NCBI GenBank assembly: GCA_947252755.1
Contig: CAMXWV010000010.1
Span: forward strand, 29,552-93,551
Direction: 5' to 3'
DNA: 64,000 nt
Origin: an uncultured Dermabacter sp.
GTDB taxonomy: Bacteria > Actinomycetota > Actinomycetes > Actinomycetales > Dermabacteraceae
Shown here: in pieces, positions 54,447 to 62,063 of the stretch
Layout: the number at the start of each line of letters is the position of its first letter
Numbering within the stretch: position 1 is the stretch's first letter
Made by a program: the position numbers and the translations under genes
Notes under the pieces: generated by a model
What the model was told of the DNA's origin: nothing
Databases searched by the model: none
The model's input: only the letters and a program-made list of their open reading frames with translations

Positions 54447-54513
54447 GCGCCGAGCTCGTCCGCAAGTTCGCTCAGTTCGAAGGCGTCACCATCTCCGACT
54501 TTGCCCGCAACCT
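54447..54513 (+). pseudogene. Internal fragment of a relB antitoxin gene
   Basis: The plus strand encodes AELVRKFAQFEGVTISDFAR, nearly identical to residues 13-32 of the intact RelB at 60,273 (one Q/E difference). The start codon region and the C-terminus are missing. With copy A of the junction repeat it forms a shortened version of the repeat-plus-relB unit at 60.13-60.49 kb. The rest of the 371-bp gap (54,279-54,649) holds only the vapB operator and the CPBP control region. Confidence 0.75.
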
Positions 54514-54545
54514 TCTCTGCGCCCGCCCCTTCCGCGTGAACCACC

Positions 54546-54561
54546 CGTGACTGCGGTCATG
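54546..54561. promoter_or_regulatory. Candidate response-regulator site upstream of the CPBP gene
   Basis: CGTGACTGCGGTCATG matches 13 of 16 positions of the perfect inverted repeat CATGACCACGGTCATG upstream of the histidine-kinase gene at 57,716. A further GGTCATGAC half-site lies at about 54,595. TAACGT at 54,637-54,642 is the likely -10, seven bases before the CPBP ATG. Confidence 0.55.
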
Positions 54562-54649
54562 GGTGCCCCCGTGCGCGTCACGGGTCACCCTCGAGGTCAT
54601 GACGGCGGCCACTGCTGGAGCTTTCCGCCTGCTCCGTAACGTCGTGGAC

Positions 54650-55672
54650 ATGAACACCACCGCCCGTCCGCACCGCTCCAACCACCTTCCCACCAACGGC
54701 ACTGTCCCCACCGTCTCAGACCGCGCAACCGCGATCCCGGCACGGGACCGCGCATCCGGTGCCCACGCCGATCCGCCCCCGCGCCTGCCGGCCTGGGCCC
54801 GCATCCTGCTGACCGCATTCCTGATCATCCCGGCCGCGAGCGCTACCCTCCTGGGCCTCGGCGCGCTCGCCCTGTTCGGGAAGCAGGATCTGTTCTGGCA
54901 GACCGACGAGATCGCCATGCTGGTGCGGATCGCCTGCTGGACGCTGCCACTGATCGCCTATCTCCTGATCTCGTGGGCACTGGTGCGCTGGGTGGACCGC
55001 CGCCCCTTCCGCGCCCTGGGCCTAACCTGGAACCGGAACGCTGCCAAGGCTCTCGGCATCGGCACCATGCTCGCCGTCGTCATTGCGGTGGTCGGCTACG
55101 GCGTTGCCGCAGTGGCCGGGCTCGGCGCTCCGATGGATGCTGCCGGAGCGGCCGGGGTGGAGGCCGGGCCGATGGGGCCGGTGCTGATCGTCCTAACCCT
55201 CATCATGCTGCTGGTGCGCGCCTACGTGCTGCAGGGCATCGGAGAGGAGCTGCTGTTCCGCGGCTATCTCATGCAGTCCCTGGCCCGCCGCCCGCATGCC
55301 GCGGTGTGGCTGAGCGCCTTCGCCTTCTGCATCCCGCACCTGACCTCGGCCGGCGGTCAACAGAACCTGCTCGATCACCTCTTCTACCTGCTGATCCCCT
55401 TCGGCTTCGGCATCTCCGCCGGCTACCTGGCAATCGCGATGCGCAGCGTGTGGGCTGCCATCGGCATCCACGGCGGCTTCCACGTCGGCAACACTGTGGC
55501 CGGAGTGATTCTGCTGGAGCTGCCCTGGGGCATCCCGGTGTACCTGGTGCTGGGCCTTGCCCATCTCGCGCTGGGCCTTGTGGTTGCCGCCCGTATCCCC
55601 GCCTCCCGTTGGGTGGAGGTTGCCGAACGGGGCCCCTTCGGCCGCTGTGCTCAGCCGTGCAGCGTCTTGTAG
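54650..55672 (+). CDS. CPBP-family intramembrane metalloprotease
   Basis: This 340-residue membrane protein has about eight helices and an Ala/Pro/Thr-rich cytoplasmic N-terminus. The CPBP (Abi/CAAX protease) motifs are EELLFRGYL, FAFCIPHL and the last helix HGGFHVGN, giving the Glu-Glu-Arg, His and His/Asn metal site. Members process prenylated or peptide substrates or give immunity to self-made bacteriocins. The substrate is unknown. I choose the ATG at 54,650 over a longer frame because a -10 box sits seven bases upstream. Its end overlaps the convergent response-regulator gene by 22 bases. Confidence 0.85.
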   Translation: MNTTARPHRSNHLPTNGTVPTVSDRATAIPARDRASGAHADPPPRLPAWARILLTAFLIIPAASATLLGLGALALFGKQDLFWQTDEIAMLVRIACWTLPLIAYLLISWALVRWVDRRPFRALGLTWNRNAAKALGIGTMLAVVIAVVGYGVAAVAGLGAPMDAAGAAGVEAGPMGPVLIVLTLIMLLVRAYVLQGIGEELLFRGYLMQSLARRPHAAVWLSAFAFCIPHLTSAGGQQNLLDHLFYLLIPFGFGISAGYLAIAMRSVWAAIGIHGGFHVGNTVAGVILLELPWGIPVYLVLGLAHLALGLVVAARIPASRWVEVAERGPFGRCAQPCSVL

Positions 55673-56298
55673 AGCATGAGGGCCAGTGCGGTGCGGTCGC
55701 GGGCGTCGAGCTTGCGCAGCAGCGCGGAGACGTGGTTCTTCACAGTGCCCTCCGCCAGCACGAGTCGGGCCGCGATCTCACTGTTCGTCCGGCCTTCGGC
55801 GAGCTGTTCGGCCACCAGGCGTTCCATCCGGGTGAGCACGGCGAGCTGGTCGGGAGTCTCCGTCGGCTCTGCCGCAGGCGTCATGGCGATGCGTGCCACT
55901 CTCGGGTCCAGCACCATACCGCCGGCCACCACCGATCGGATCGCGTCGGCGAGCGCCTCGGTCGAGGTGTCCTTCAGCAGGAATCCGGCGGCCCCGGCGG
56001 CGAGCGCTCCACGCACCACGGGCTCGTCGTCGAAGGTGGTCAGCAGCAGAACCGGCAGGTCTGGGTGTTCGGTGCGGCAGCGCTCCACAAGCTCGAGGCC
56101 GTCCATGCCCGGCATGCGGATGTCGGAGAGCACCACATCGGGACGGCGCCGAGCGATAACGGCGAGCGCTTCGGCACCATCGGCCGCTTGGTCGGTGACC
56201 TCGAGACCGTCAACGGTGGACAGCAGCATCATCAGGCCCCGGCGCAGCAGCTGCTGGTCATCGACGAGCAGGATCCGCAGGAGCGTCGGGTCGGTCAT
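55651..56298 (-). CDS. LuxR/NarL-family response regulator
   Basis: The 215-residue regulator has a receiver domain with acidic pair D13/D14, phospho-acceptor D59 (DVVLSDIRMPGMDG) and the conserved T/K (LLLTTFDD, FLLKD). A C-terminal LuxR helix-turn-helix follows (LAEGRTNSEIAARLVLAEGTVKNHV). It is coupled to the upstream histidine kinase by a 4-base overlap. Similar inverted repeats upstream of the kinase and CPBP genes are candidate binding sites, which would make the protease a target and the kinase operon autoregulated. Confidence 0.93.
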   Translation of the reverse strand: MTDPTLLRILLVDDQQLLRRGLMMLLSTVDGLEVTDQAADGAEALAVIARRRPDVVLSDIRMPGMDGLELVERCRTEHPDLPVLLLTTFDDEPVVRGALAAGAAGFLLKDTSTEALADAIRSVVAGGMVLDPRVARIAMTPAAEPTETPDQLAVLTRMERLVAEQLAEGRTNSEIAARLVLAEGTVKNHVSALLRKLDARDRTALALMLYKTLHG

Positions 56299-57680
56299 CG
56301 CATCTCCTCGGTGCGGTGCGGAACGGTCACGGTCAGCTGCACCTCGTCACCGTCGCGACAGGCACCGGCGCTGCCGCCCAGAGTCTCGGCGCGTTCGGCG
56401 AGCCCGCGCAGTCCAAAACCGGGATCGATGCGGCCGGCGGGAGTGCGGGCGCGAGCGGCGTCGTCGAGATCGTTGCGCAGGGTCAGGTGAACCTCCTCAG
56501 CGGTGGTCTCCACTCGCATCTGCACGTGGCGGGCGCGGCCGTGGCGCAACGCGTTGGTGAGGCCTTCCTGCACCGCGCGATACAACAGGAGCGCGGCTTC
56601 CTCGCCCAGCTCCGGTTCGGGGCCGCTGCGCTGCAGAGTGACATCCAGGCCGGTGCCGCGGAAGGAGTCGGCGATCGCGTCGATCGCAGCGGTACCGGTA
56701 GCGGCCCGGTCTCGCACCGGGCTGAGGGCTCGCACCCAGGTCCGCATCTCAGTGAGGGCATCGGCGGAGGTCTGCGCCGCGGTGTCCACCTCCGCCCAGG
56801 CCGCGGTCTCGTCGCGGCTGCGCATCCGGCGTGCATAGTCCAGGCTCATGGAGATCAGCGTGAGCCGGTGGCCGAGCCCGTCGTGAAGGTCCCGAGCGGA
56901 GCGTGCCCGCTCATCGGCCAGCATCAGTTCCTTCTCGGTCTGGGCGCTGCGGCGCAGCCGCTCCATCGCCGTTTCAAGACGGGAAAGGGCATGGTCGCGC
57001 TCGGCAATGGTCCGTTCATCGCTCCGCCTGCCCTGTTCATAGGCGGCCAGCGCTGCACCGAGCACGACGCCGATGAGCAGCAGGACGAGCACCGGCAGCG
57101 TGTTGGTGAGACCGACGAGCAGTCCGATCGGACTCGGGTTCACCGACAGGTGCAGACCGATACCGATGAGGCAGTCCAGCACCAACAGGACGATCACCAC
57201 CCGCAGTCCTCCGTCGAGGACGACCAGAGCGAAGGCGACCAGCAGCGCTGGGATCATAAAACCGGCATCAGAGATCCTGCCGACCATGAGCAAGGGCGTG
57301 AGGGCAAGGACGGCGAGCACGGAGATGATCAGACGGGAACGGGCGGAGCGAAAGCTCCCGCGCAGCAGCCACAGGACTGCAACCAGGACGGATTGGATGA
57401 AATGCTGGTCGCCGATCAGCCAGTACATCTCGGCGGCCGCCGGGTCGGCGGACAGAGCCAGGCTCCAGTTCTGCACAGCGGAGATCAGCATGCACACCAC
57501 GGCCATGATCTGCAGAGCGCGCAGCATGCGTCGGATCGGCAACGGCCGGTTGACGGAGACTGAATCTGCTGCGGGGGCTGCGGTGGCGCTCCGATCACCA
57601 ACAGGCGGCTGCGTCCCCGTCTGCTGGACGACCACGGACGACGAAGCAGCGGGCGCAGCGGGCTCACCGGTCGAGGTCAT
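56295..57680 (-). CDS. Sensor histidine kinase (HisKA_3/NarL-type partner)
   Basis: This 461-residue kinase has an N-terminal Pro/Ser/Ala tail and about six membrane helices (residues 60-190). A coiled linker (RDHALSRLETAMERLRRSAQ) and HisKA_3 with the phosphorylated histidine in ARDLHDGLGHRL follow, then a HATPase with GFGLRGLAERAETLGG. The lack of an extracellular domain suggests it senses something in the membrane, as in DesK- or bacteriocin-stress-type kinases (inference). TACGGT six bases before the ATG suggests a leaderless message. Confidence 0.9.
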   Translation of the reverse strand: MTSTGEPAAPAASSSVVVQQTGTQPPVGDRSATAAPAADSVSVNRPLPIRRMLRALQIMAVVCMLISAVQNWSLALSADPAAAEMYWLIGDQHFIQSVLVAVLWLLRGSFRSARSRLIISVLAVLALTPLLMVGRISDAGFMIPALLVAFALVVLDGGLRVVIVLLVLDCLIGIGLHLSVNPSPIGLLVGLTNTLPVLVLLLIGVVLGAALAAYEQGRRSDERTIAERDHALSRLETAMERLRRSAQTEKELMLADERARSARDLHDGLGHRLTLISMSLDYARRMRSRDETAAWAEVDTAAQTSADALTEMRTWVRALSPVRDRAATGTAAIDAIADSFRGTGLDVTLQRSGPEPELGEEAALLLYRAVQEGLTNALRHGRARHVQMRVETTAEEVHLTLRNDLDDAARARTPAGRIDPGFGLRGLAERAETLGGSAGACRDGDEVQLTVTVPHRTEEMR

Positions 57681-57715
57681 GAGACCACCGTACGGCGCGT
57701 GAGGTCCTGGCGTCC

Positions 57716-57731
57716 CATGACCACGGTCATG
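57716..57731. promoter_or_regulatory. Perfect inverted repeat upstream of the kinase promoter
   Basis: CATGACC-AC-GGTCATG is a perfect 7-2-7 inverted repeat located just upstream of the region that would hold the -35 box of the kinase gene (-10 TACGGT at 57,692-57,687 on the minus strand). Its near copy lies upstream of the CPBP gene. Confidence 0.6.
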
Positions 57732-57834
57732 GGCCGGGACTTTCTGACCGCTTGGGCGTGTTCTGGATCACTTAATCTGGAGGGGTCGACGCACACCGTC
57801 GCGCCACGTACTCCACCGGCCCAAGGAGGCCCCC

Positions 57835-58893
57835 ATGCGAGCAGTCCGCTATTACGGAAAGGAAGACGTACGCCTGGAGGAGGTGCCCGAGCCGGAACTG
57901 CTGACCGGCACAGTGCGCATCACCCCGGCATTCACCGGAATCTGCGGATCCGATCTGCACCTGTTCTTCGACGGCCCGTTCTCTCCGGCCCCGGCGGATG
58001 AGCCGCACCCGATCTCCGGTGAGAAGCTGCCGGTGGTCTTCGGCCACGAGTTTTCCGGCACGATTACCGAGGTCGGCGAAGGGGTCGAGGGCTTCTCCGT
58101 GGGCGACAACGTCATCGTGGAGCCGCTGATGGTCTGCGGCCAGTGCCCACCGTGCCGCGCGAACCGGTACAACCTCTGCGAGAAGATGGGTTTCATCGGC
58201 ATCTCGGGCCGCGGCGGCGGCCTCGCCGAGCAGATCGTCACCGAGGCGCGTTTCGTACACCCGATCGGGGACCTGCCCCTGGATCAGGGCGCGCTGATCG
58301 AGCCGCTGGCTGTTGGCCTGCACGCCGTCAAGCATGCCGGTGTGGTCGAGGGCGGCACCGCAGTGATCGGTGGCGCTGGACCGATCGGCCTGCTCATCGC
58401 GGCGATCCTCCAGGCGAAGGGTATGAAAGTGGTGATGAGCGAGGTCTCTGCGGCCCGCAAGGACATCGCCCGCTCCACCGGTGTGGCCGATCTGGTGGTC
58501 GATCCCGCCGAGCAGGACCTGGCCGAGGCGGTCCGCGAGTTCACCGACGGTGTGGGGGCGGACGTTGCCTTCGACGCGGCCGGCATCAAGCCCGTGGTCG
58601 ACGCGCTGCTGGAGTCTCTGCGACCCGGTGGACGCCTCGAGGTGGTTGCGATCCACGTCAATCCGGTGGAGCTGGACCTCACCGGCCAGCTGATCATGGG
58701 TGACAAGGTCATCGGTGGCTCGATCGGCTATGCGAACGACCACGTGGAGGCGATCGAACTTGCCCGCAGCGACAAGCTGGACCTCTCGAAGTTCATCACC
58801 CGGAAGATCCACGTCGACAACCTCGTGGAGGACGGGTACACGCGCCTGCGCGACCACGGCGAGACTGAGGTGAAGATCCTGGTGCACATGTGA
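57835..58893 (+). CDS. 2,3-butanediol dehydrogenase (zinc-dependent MDR)
   Basis: This 352-residue medium-chain dehydrogenase has the catalytic zinc ligands in GICGSD and FGHEFSG and the structural zinc cysteines in CGQCPPCRANRYNLC. The Rossmann loop is GGAGPIGLL. Length and the HLFFDGPFSPAPADEPHPISGE insert match the (R,R)-butanediol/acetoin dehydrogenase group, which interconverts acetoin and 2,3-butanediol with NAD(H). AAGGAGG precedes the ATG. A 6-bp stem (58,893-58,898 with 58,906-58,911) right at the stop may end transcription. Confidence 0.88.
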   Translation: MRAVRYYGKEDVRLEEVPEPELLTGTVRITPAFTGICGSDLHLFFDGPFSPAPADEPHPISGEKLPVVFGHEFSGTITEVGEGVEGFSVGDNVIVEPLMVCGQCPPCRANRYNLCEKMGFIGISGRGGGLAEQIVTEARFVHPIGDLPLDQGALIEPLAVGLHAVKHAGVVEGGTAVIGGAGPIGLLIAAILQAKGMKVVMSEVSAARKDIARSTGVADLVVDPAEQDLAEAVREFTDGVGADVAFDAAGIKPVVDALLESLRPGGRLEVVAIHVNPVELDLTGQLIMGDKVIGGSIGYANDHVEAIELARSDKLDLSKFITRKIHVDNLVEDGYTRLRDHGETEVKILVHM

Positions 58894-59085
58894 GCGCCAC
58901 CCCTCGGCGCTGACCTCCCCTGACCACGGGACCGGTCAGGCATCATGAGGCCCCGGAGAGGTGACCGGCAGCTGCGCCGCCGCGGCGAGCCTCAGCAATC
59001 CGGCCGTCAGCGATCAACGTGTCCGGTCAACACAACTAGCCAGCGTTCTCGGTGAATTTATGCGACCATCCAACTCCCCGCTTTA

Positions 59086-59114
59086 TTGCAGGCGCGTTAC
59101 CGCACGCCTACAAT
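59086..59114 (+). promoter_or_regulatory. Promoter of the VOC gene
   Basis: TTGCAG (59,086-59,091) and TACAAT (59,109-59,114) are 17 bases apart, near-consensus. The predicted start coincides with the ATG at 59,122, so the transcript is probably leaderless. No ribosome-binding site is visible. Confidence 0.65.
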
Positions 59115-59121
59115 GGAAACC

Positions 59122-59472
59122 ATGAGCGTCGCCGACTTCACTATCCGTCAGATCACTTTCGACTGTCACGATCCAGCGACGCTCGCTGAATTCTGGTCCG
59201 CTGCCACGGGCTGCGAAATCGCCGCAGATTACGGGGACTTCGTCATGGTTGATTCCACTCCCGCTCTGGGATTTCAGCGCGTGCAGGATCCCACACCTGG
59301 GAAGAACCGCATACATATCGACGGCGGCGGGGCTGACCGCGAAGACCTGGCGGAACGACTGAAGGGGCTAGGCGCTACCGAACTCGGCACCCACGAGGCG
59401 CCGGGATTGGTATGGACCGTCATGCAGGATCCCGAAGGTAACGAGTTCTGCGTCGGCAGCCCAGACGCCTAG
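59122..59472 (+). CDS. VOC-superfamily (glyoxalase-like) protein
   Basis: This 116-residue protein is built of two beta-alpha-beta-beta-beta modules: FTIRQITFDCHDPATLAEFW... and KNRIHIDGGGADREDLAERL. EGNEFCVG at the end is the usual last metal-site strand (H in the first module, H in RIHID, E near the end). Many such actinobacterial proteins are uncharacterised; antibiotic-binding and lyase roles are both possible. The start at 59,122 fits the promoter. Confidence 0.85.
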   Translation: MSVADFTIRQITFDCHDPATLAEFWSAATGCEIAADYGDFVMVDSTPALGFQRVQDPTPGKNRIHIDGGGADREDLAERLKGLGATELGTHEAPGLVWTVMQDPEGNEFCVGSPDA

Positions 59473-59505
59473 CTACACGTTGAACTTAAACTCCACGACG
59501 TTCCG
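59473..59505 (-). repeat. VEFxFNV junction repeat, copy B
   Basis: The minus strand reads R-N-V-V-E-F-K-F-N-V-TAG. It starts immediately after the VOC stop codon and lies 14 bases beyond the stop of the minus-strand nucleotidyltransferase chimera. Confidence 0.75.
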
Positions 59506-59518
59506 GCACGGCGCACCA

Positions 59519-60067
59519 TCAGCGCCCACTAGCGTGCGTCCCGTTGATTCGCTCGCGGGCCAGCCAGCGACTGAGCACGTCGATCCACATATCGAAGGCG
59601 TCGAGGTGCGCGTCATGACTACCGCCATCGAGATCAATCCTGTCTGTCTGGGACCTGCGCCGGATCAATGCATCCCGATCGTCGTTGCCGAACATCCCAT
59701 GCTTCGCGAACACCGCGAGTGTCGGGACCGTCAGAGCCTCCCACTCGTCCCAGCGGGGCTCGTGTACCGCCTCGATCACGCGCTGCATGACGGCGGCGTC
59801 GAAGCGCGGCACGAGGCCATGATCCGTCAATTCAAGGTCTGCCACCCAGGCATCGACGATCGCGTCCCCGCCGAGGAACTCTCTCGCTGCGGCCTCGTCC
59901 TCGAACGGATCCGGCCGGTCGGGGATGAAATCGACGAGGAAGTCGATGTCACTGTCGGCGCCAAGACCTCCGGTGACGACGGAGCCAAACAGCGCTAGCT
60001 TTACCACGCCATGGCGCTCAGCGGCGCGACGTATCGCGTCGAGGTCCACGCCAGCAGTGATAGTCAT
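59519..60067 (-). CDS. Chimeric ORF: MNT nucleotidyltransferase N-terminus fused to alpha/beta-hydrolase C-terminus
   Basis: Residues 1 to about 55 are a minimal nucleotidyltransferase (LALFGSVVTGGLGADSDIDFLVDF, with the GS and D-x-D metal residues). They break off at PDPFED. From about 57 on the sequence (FLGGDAIVDAWVADLELTD, EALTVPTLAVFAKHGMF, GGSHDAHLDAF, DMWIDVLSRWL) is the C-terminal third of an alpha/beta hydrolase with its catalytic histidine, but without nucleophile or oxyanion region. No stop interrupts the junction. Whether the 182-residue product folds is unknown. In typical MntA antitoxins the sequence after F-E-D/Y continues with a helical region, missing here. Confidence 0.75.
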   Translation of the reverse strand: MTITAGVDLDAIRRAAERHGVVKLALFGSVVTGGLGADSDIDFLVDFIPDRPDPFEDEAAAREFLGGDAIVDAWVADLELTDHGLVPRFDAAVMQRVIEAVHEPRWDEWEALTVPTLAVFAKHGMFGNDDRDALIRRRSQTDRIDLDGGSHDAHLDAFDMWIDVLSRWLARERINGTHASGR

Positions 60068-60128
60068 GGGACCAGCATCCCATCACTGCCTATCCGCGAA
60101 GCGGCTGTCGATCTCAGACGGCGGGTCG

Positions 60129-60152
60129 CACGTTGAAGCAGAACTCCACGGG
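60129..60152 (-). repeat. VEFxFNV junction repeat, copy C
   Basis: The minus strand reads P-V-E-F-C-F-N-V and runs five more codons to a stop. It extends on its right into CGATGG-A-TAGAGCCATCATGCG, shared with copy A. It lies between the chimeric nucleotidyltransferase and relB. Confidence 0.65.
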
Positions 60153-60218
60153 CACCGATGGATAGAGCCATCATGCGCTGAACTTGAACCGGCCACTCCC
60201 CGGAGAGGTGCCGCATGG

Positions 60219-60254
60219 TTGCCTCCACCCAGACGGCTGAATACACTGTATTCA
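60219..60254 (+). promoter_or_regulatory. relBE promoter with overlapping operator
   Basis: TTGCCT (60,219-60,224) and TACACT (60,242-60,247) are 17 bases apart. The -10 box lies inside the inverted repeat TGAATAC-ACT-GTATTCA (60,238-60,254), so antitoxin binding there would directly exclude RNA polymerase. Confidence 0.7.
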
Positions 60255-60272
60255 ACACCGTGAGGAGGAAGC

Positions 60273-60488
60273 ATGAGCACTATGACCGTGCGCATGAACG
60301 AGCAGGACGCCGAGCTTGTCCGCAAGTTCGCTCAGTTCCAGGGAGTCACCATCTCCGACTTCGCCCGCACCGCCATCCTGGAGAAGATTGAGGATTCCTA
60401 CGATCTCCAAGAGCTGCGCCAGGCGATCGCACAGGACACCGGTGAGCGCTTCAGCATCGACGAGGTCCTCACAGAACTCGACCGATGA
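60273..60488 (+). CDS. relB: RelB-family (DUF6290) antitoxin
   Basis: This 71-residue ribbon-helix-helix antitoxin begins MSTMTVRMNEQDAELVRKFA and continues VTISDFARTAILEKIED. An acidic C-terminal arm probably wraps the toxin. GAGGAGG precedes the ATG. Its stop overlaps the relE ATG (ATGA). A fragment of a sister gene lies at 54.45 kb. Confidence 0.92.
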   Translation: MSTMTVRMNEQDAELVRKFAQFQGVTISDFARTAILEKIEDSYDLQELRQAIAQDTGERFSIDEVLTELDR

Positions 60489-60769
60489 CAGCACCGACCA
60501 GTCCGTTCCGCGTCGAGCTGACCGCGCGAGCACGCAAGCAGCTCAAGAAGATGGACCGGTTCGACACCAGAATCCTCGCCACCTGGATCAAGAACAACCT
60601 CGACGGATGCACCGACCCCCGCGCCTTCGGGAAAGGGCTCACCGCGAACCACTCAGGCGAATGGCGCTACCGCGTGGGCTCCTACCGCATCCTCGCGCTC
60701 ATCCACGACGACATCGTCACGATCGAGGTCTTCTCGATCGGTCGCCACGACAAGGTCTATGACGGCTGA
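60485..60769 (+). CDS. relE: RelE/ParE-superfamily toxin
   Basis: This 94-residue toxin of the RelE fold, an mRNA interferase acting on ribosomes in characterised members, reads FRVELTARARKQLKKMDRFD, then GEWRYRVGSYRILALIHDD and a terminal IGRHDKVYDG. The basic residues (R in YRVGSYRI, H-x-K near the end) match active RelE-type toxins. Intact and translationally coupled to relB. Confidence 0.92.
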   Translation: MTAPTSPFRVELTARARKQLKKMDRFDTRILATWIKNNLDGCTDPRAFGKGLTANHSGEWRYRVGSYRILALIHDDIVTIEVFSIGRHDKVYDG

Positions 60770-60778
60770 GCCGAGTCG

Positions 60779-60811
60779 CTAGAGGTTAAACCTGAACTCC
60801 ACCACGTTCCG
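60779..60811 (-). repeat. VEFxFNV junction repeat, copy D
   Basis: The minus strand reads R-N-V-V-E-F-R-F-N-L-TAG. It begins ten bases after the relE stop and 29 bases beyond the stop of the minus-strand MNT gene. Confidence 0.75.
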
Positions 60812-60839
60812 TAGGCGAACAACCTTTGGGTGCACGCTT

Positions 60840-61184
60840 TCAGTCGGTGGCAATGCGCCCTCGCAACGCCTCGGCGAGCGCCGACGCGGAGACCGGACGC
60901 TTGAGCAGTTGGGCAGGAAACACGTCGATGTCATAGCGCTCGAACAGCGCGCGCGTCTCCTCGAGCAGACCGGATGCACGCATCAGGACGTTACCTTCGG
61001 CAGGGTCCATCTCGACGAGGATGTCGATGTCCGATCCTGCAGTCGCGGTGCCACGGGCCACGGATCCGAACAGCTTCGGGTTAGTCGCGCCGTAGCGGTC
61101 GAGGAGCATCTGGAACTCGTCACGACGCGCAGCGAGGAGCTCGCGCAGGGCGAGCGTCTCAGGCGACATGACGGTCTCAGACAT
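60840..61184 (-). CDS. MNT-domain nucleotidyltransferase (MntA-like antitoxin)
   Basis: This 114-residue minimal nucleotidyltransferase has GSVARGTATAGSDIDILVEM with the GS and D-x-D catalytic residues and a final Asp in YDIDVF. MntA proteins AMPylate and silence a HEPN toxin (HepT) encoded next door. No HEPN gene lies beside this one, so it is an orphan. The C-terminal 35 residues (helical LASALAEALRG-like) are normal for the family. Confidence 0.87.
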   Translation of the reverse strand: MSETVMSPETLALRELLAARRDEFQMLLDRYGATNPKLFGSVARGTATAGSDIDILVEMDPAEGNVLMRASGLLEETRALFERYDIDVFPAQLLKRPVSASALAEALRGRIATD

Positions 61185-61226
61185 GCTTCCAGGGTACCGG
61201 CCCCGACAGCACCCCGACCTGGCGCT

Positions 61227-61259
61227 CTAAACATTGAAGCGGAACTCGACCGCGCTTCG
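61227..61259 (-). repeat. VEFxFNV junction repeat, copy E
   Basis: The minus strand reads R-S-A-V-E-F-R-F-N-V-TAG. It lies between the end of the HIT gene and the start of the MNT gene. Confidence 0.75.
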
Positions 61260-61315
61260 TAGCCGATTTCAGTCTGCACAGCACTCCGATAATTCCACGT
61301 GCGCTGCAAAAGGGT

Positions 61316-61756
61316 TCAGGCGACGACCGTCGTTGCCGAGCCGATTCGCACCCCAGCATTCGCATGATCGCTCGCCGCGACAGGAGAGTCCGTCTCGGGC
61401 CAGGTGTTCACGCCATCGCCGCTAAGACGCGGCACCACATGGATGTGCCAGTGATCAACCGACTGATCACTCCCAGGGCCGCAGGCGCTCAGCAAATTGA
61501 CCCCCGTACCCAGCTCCGCCTTGACCATGGCTCGACCAACCACGCTGCACAGCTCGATCACCGCCTTCCGGGATTCAGACGTCGCATCCAAGACTCCAAG
61601 GCAGTGCTGCTTCGGCACGACGAGAGTGTGCCCAGCAGTCAGAGCCGAATCAGCCAATGCCAAGAAGGCAAGCGCGAGATCACTTTCGGCGACGATCGCC
61701 GCGGGGCTCGAGCCAGCGACAATGTCACAAAAGATGCACTCGACGCTGGCCGTCAC
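61316..61756 (-). CDS. HIT-family nucleotide hydrolase/transferase
   Basis: This 146-residue HIT protein has CIFCDIVAG at the N-terminus (zinc-type cysteines) and the catalytic histidine triad in DHWHIHVVPR. The family hydrolyses AMP- or ADP-linked substrates. The ATG overlaps the higA stop (ATGA), so it is translated from the higBA message, which is unusual for a toxin-antitoxin operon. The C-terminal 20 residues are unlike the family and may come from a junction. Confidence 0.85.
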   Translation of the reverse strand: MTASVECIFCDIVAGSSPAAIVAESDLALAFLALADSALTAGHTLVVPKQHCLGVLDATSESRKAVIELCSVVGRAMVKAELGTGVNLLSACGPGSDQSVDHWHIHVVPRLSGDGVNTWPETDSPVAASDHANAGVRIGSATTVVA

Positions 61757-62055
61757 GATGCCCGCTCCAAAGGGGTGATCTCATGCACCTGTTCGGCGAT
61801 GCGGTCCGAAGCCAACTCCAAGTCATAACGCGACTGCAGATTCAGCCAGAACTGCGGCTCGATACCGAAGTAGCGCCCCAAGCGCAGCGCCGTGTCAGCC
61901 GTGATGGCTCGCTTGCCGTGCACGATCTCGTTGATCCTTCGTGGAGGGACACCGATAGACACGGCGAGCTTGTGCTGCGTGATACCGAACCCTTCGATGA
62001 AGTCCTCCATCAGAACCTCGCCAGGATGAACCGGCGCGTAGAGCTTCTCAGTCAT
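61753..62055 (-). CDS. higA: HigA-family XRE antitoxin
   Basis: This 100-residue HigA antitoxin reads MTEKLYAPVHPGEVLMEDFI and has the helix-turn-helix GITQHKLAVSIGVPPRRINEIVHG, followed by FWLNLQSRYDLELA, which is diagnostic of HigA. Intact. It lies nine bases after the end of the frameshifted higB and is coupled to the HIT gene. A GAGGTG ribosome-binding site precedes the ATG. Confidence 0.93.
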   Translation of the reverse strand: MTEKLYAPVHPGEVLMEDFIEGFGITQHKLAVSIGVPPRRINEIVHGKRAITADTALRLGRYFGIEPQFWLNLQSRYDLELASDRIAEQVHEITPLERAS

Positions 62056-62063
62056 GGTGCACC

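Noticed and set aside
54973..56490. 505-codon plus-strand frame across the CPBP and response-regulator genes.
   Set aside because: Low-complexity Arg/Gly/Ala-rich translation without domain resemblance. It shadows CPBP in the +1 frame and the antisense of the regulator.
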